14,169 bases of DNA from Podila epigama (lineage: Eukaryota; Mortierellomycota; Mortierellomycetes; Mortierellales; Mortierellaceae): contig JAAAVE010000426.1 in the NCBI GenBank assembly GCA_015679605.1, positions 1-14,169 of the forward strand, in the 5' to 3' direction. Each line of letters begins with the position of its first letter. The first letter of the stretch is position 1. Under the pieces are notes generated by a model. That model searched no databases, was not told where the DNA came from, and saw only the letters and a program-made list of their open reading frames with translations. The translations under genes were made by a program, and so were the position numbers. Below, one piece after another: positions 12,056 through 14,169 of this stretch.

Positions 12056-12300
12056 ATTGTGCTTCTTTCCCCCATTCCTTTCCCTTCCCTTCCCTCCATT
12101 CCTCTCCAATCTCACCACACCACACTCCAGCTAGTCACTCCTCGACTCTCCTCCTCACTCCCACTCCCACTCTCCCCTTGGAACTTTTGACAATTTCATC
12201 CATCCCCATCCCATCCCATCCCTTATTGTCAATTGTCTCCATTCACCTTCCATCCTTCCTTCCTTCACCTCCCTCGTTTTTCCTTCCTCAACTCAACTTC
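12056..12300. repeat. Pyrimidine-rich CCATTC/CATCC/CTCC tract
   Basis: About 245 bp with strong C/T bias on the plus strand, made of short imperfect units such as CCCTTCC, CATCC and CCTTC. The bias explains the long stop-free frame across it. Confidence 0.7.
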
Positions 12301-12490
12301 CTATCCATTGACAGAACACGAACAACCAATCTTAAAAGAGTAAGGATAAAAATCCATACCGGTTCAGGGCACAAATTCAGGAACAACTCGGCACACAACA
12401 ACTCAGGAACAGACCGAGAAAGAATATTAAAAAAAAGGAGAGAACCATGCGCCCAATGCACCGTTGGATTCTATTTGAAGACAAACAGAC

Positions 12491-12552
12491 GCACACACAC
12501 ACACTCACACACTCACTCACTCACTCACTCACTCACACTCTCACACTCTCAC
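12491..12552. repeat. CACA / ACTC microsatellite
   Basis: A short CA run passes into ACTC tetranucleotides (about 12510-12536) and then CACTCT units. Confidence 0.9.
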
Positions 12553-12917
12553 TACGCGCGACATCCATCCATACACCCACCCATACATCTATCCATACAC
12601 CCTTCTCACAGGCACCCTTCAACACATTTTCCGAACACTGTCCCAGCATCCTCTACCATGTAGCCGACTCTTCATCAAAACGATCCCATCCATTTAATTG
12701 TTGTTCTATCAACCTCATTACACACGCACACTCTTACTCACTCGCTGGGACGCACCCATACGCCTCTACATGAACAAACACATCCTCCTCAACCACACAA
12801 TTAAACACACAGAGATTGACACGCGCTTTATTCTCAATTCAAACAACTTCTTAGCTTCAGTCAACATCCTACCTTGAGAACTCGTATTTTCAAGGAAGGC
12901 CGCACACACACACTCTC

Positions 12918-12923
12918 TATAAA
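12918..12923 (+). promoter_or_regulatory. Possible TATA box of the secreted-protein gene
   Basis: CTATAAAT lies 35-41 nt before the ATG at 12959. If it sets transcription about 30 nt downstream, the 5' leader would be only about 10 nt, which is short. It may therefore be fortuitous or act on another start. Confidence 0.35.
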
Positions 12924-12958
12924 TCCATACACGACCCACCAGTACCACTTCCGAGCCC

Positions 12959-13738
12959 ATGCGCATCTCTTGGGCTATTCAAGTTGCAGCTGTGTTCTGC
13001 CTGGTTGCCGTTCAACCTGGTAAGGACTAGAGATAGAAAAAAAATTGAATTATGTCTCTCTCTCTTTATTATCACCGTTACCGCACTGGGGTACGGAGAC
13101 GCTATTCTTAGGCTGCAACAAGTACAGTGGACACTGTACACACTCTCCTTCAACTCGCCTCTGCCTCCCACTCTCTCTCTCTCTCTTTCTCTCTTTTTCA
13201 TTACCTCCGTCCCTGTCTCTGTCTTTGTCTCTTGCTCTCGCTCTCACACTTTGAACAACCTCCGAGGGCTTCCCCTTGGTCCACCCTGGCACCTTGATTG
13301 AACACCAAACGAAACCATGAATTTATTCGAATGGTGCTAAAATTGGCGCGGTGGGCGAAACTACCACATTCATTTCAGCACTAGTAGGCGATAATATTAT
13401 CCCACATGTCACACACACTCTCTCTCTCATTCGCCCCACTCACCTCACCCCACTCACTCACCGCACTTTACTGCATTGTTTCTCTCTGACTGTCTGAGCA
13501 ATAATAACCCAATAACCCACGCCCGTCATTATTGTCTTGTTTGTGCTGCTCTCATTTCGAACATATTATTGTTATTATTATTTTTTTTCAACTGGCACGA
13601 TGATAATGTGGGCAATAGAATGTCAATCCTAGACTTTCCTCCCTCATCCATTGAACACGTCCATTTGCATGCTACGCCATGTGGCAGCACTGTCTGTCCT
13701 TTCAGCCCAACATTTTCGACCCAGAGACATCATCAATA

Positions 13739-13779
<41 letters not shown>

Positions 13780-14169
13780 AAAAAACCTCACGCGTAACGT
13801 TTCTATCTCATTTTCCCCTTTAGCCCAGGCTGACGCGCGTAACAGAGACGATGCATTGGGATCTATCATCAAAGGTAACACAACACCCTTCTTTCTGTTG
13901 CATGTCTTCCCAAATGACCATCTATTCCCCGACCCTTTTTTTTTTTTTGCTGACCATTCCCATTCACTGAATATAAATGTCCAAATAGCTTCCAATGCAG
14001 AACCCCGTAGATTGAACCTGTACAAGGACGCTGCTGCTGCTTCCATTGCTTCTGAACTGGAGCGTGATCGTTTCGCTCTTCGATCTGGACTCTTGAAACG
14101 TGGTGAAGAGACAGTTCCTACCCCCATCCGTGGCGATGACAAACTTGGCGATGACAATGGTAAACAGGT
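12959..14169 (+). CDS. Secreted protein, N-terminal part (truncated by window)
   Basis: Exons: 12959-13019, 13824-13874 and 13989 to at least 14159. Each junction is phase 1 with donors GTAAGG and GTAACA and acceptors TTTAG and AATAG. The protein begins MRISWAIQVAAVFCLVAVQP and continues AQADARNRDDALGSIIK. Residues 4-19 are a hydrophobic core, and AQA before Asp24 is a typical signal-peptidase site. The third exon is Arg/Glu-rich: RRLNLYKD, a run of alanines, then SELERDRFALRSGLLKRGEE and TVPTPIRGDDKLGDD. LLKR could be a Kex2-type processing site, so the visible part may be a propeptide. The third exon may end at 14159 (donor GTAAAC) or at 14167 (CAG before the final GT). I do not recognise the family. 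The layout of signal peptide, basic propeptide and a VPxP-plus-acidic stretch is reminiscent of fungal pepsin-like zymogens, but no catalytic motif is in view. Confidence 0.7.
13122..13139. repeat. Inverted repeat GTACAGTG-GA-CACTGTAC
   Basis: Two perfect 8-bp arms are separated by 2 bp. The arm is the same word that recurs at 10875-10882 in the upstream region. Confidence 0.8.
13741..13782. repeat. (TAC)14 trinucleotide repeat
   Basis: Fourteen perfect TAC units lie inside intron 1 of the secreted-protein gene, about 40 nt before its acceptor. The minus strand reads poly-valine in one frame, which is not a gene. Confidence 0.95.

Larger units (their letters stand above)
8739..12917. other. 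4.2-kb gene-poor region between divergent genes
   Basis: It separates the malic enzyme gene (leftward) from the secreted-protein gene (rightward), so promoters of both should lie here. No frame resembles a known protein. The longest minus-strand frame (9939-9373) begins at TTG and lies where the minus strand is pyrimidine-rich, which depletes stop codons. The plus-strand frame 11986-12663 is Ser/His/Pro/Thr repeat sequence. Next to malic enzyme (8760-8990) the plus strand is purine-rich, giving a CT-rich leader on the transcript strand. Simple repeats dominate from 11.1 to 12.6 kb. I saw no tRNA or rRNA. Confidence 0.6.
13020..13823 (+). other. Intron 1 of the secreted-protein gene (804 nt)
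   Basis: It starts GTAAGG and ends CCCCTTTAG. It contains the inverted motif pair at 13122-13139, a CT repeat at about 13169-13187 and a perfect (TAC)14. Its frames are repeat-derived. Its length resembles intron 1 of the Stm1-like gene and intron 2 of malic enzyme. Confidence 0.75.

Noticed and set aside
11986-12663. 225-codon plus-strand frame rich in Ser, His, Pro, Thr
   Set aside because: It is translated CT-rich and ACTC simple repeat with no domain or codon signature.

Overview
The window is nuclear DNA of a eukaryote, most likely a filamentous fungus. The evidence is short GT-AG introns inside compact genes, a fungal-type mitochondrial malic enzyme, a Stm1/SERBP1-family ribosome-binding protein, G/C-ending codons in exons, and AT-rich, homopolymer- and microsatellite-rich introns and spacers. 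This texture fits an early-diverging lineage such as Mucoromycota/Mortierellomycotina, but that placement is inference. No prokaryotic operon, rRNA, convincing tRNA, CRISPR array or intact transposon was seen.

Layout. Positions 1-2778 hold no convincing gene, apart from a possible 17-codon terminal exon at the left edge, several microsatellites and two perfect palindromes. Positions 4629 down to 2779 (minus strand) hold a three-exon gene for a 292-aa Stm1-like protein. Positions 4630-5440 are the spacer that should carry its promoter and the 3' end of the next gene; it contains a 23-nt poly(dA:dT) tract and a composite Gcn4/AP-1 site plus E-box. Positions 8738 down to 5441 (minus strand) hold a six-exon gene for a 617-aa malic enzyme with a mitochondrial presequence. 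Its second intron carries an 8-bp microsatellite and a strong G-quadruplex motif. Positions 8739-12958 are a 4.2-kb gene-poor region with a G-rich minisatellite, a trinucleotide-based higher-order repeat and a cluster of GTACAGTR motifs. From 12959 to the right edge (plus strand) runs the 5' part of a secreted-protein gene with a signal peptide, one 51-nt exon and at least three exons, cut by the window end.

All exon junctions were placed by hand from reading frame, GT-AG signals and family conservation. Both complete genes close exactly in frame (879 nt and 1854 nt). The two complete genes are separate transcription units on one strand. One acts in translation and ribosome dormancy, the other makes pyruvate and NAD(P)H; any functional link is speculation. 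The most interesting points are a possible dual mitochondrial/cytosolic start in malic enzyme, the GTACAGTR cluster upstream of the secreted-protein gene (the motif recurs as an inverted pair in its first intron), the composite nutrient-type site upstream of the Stm1 gene, and an unusual low-homopolymer segment inside the first Stm1 intron. I did not find a clearly new biological system.
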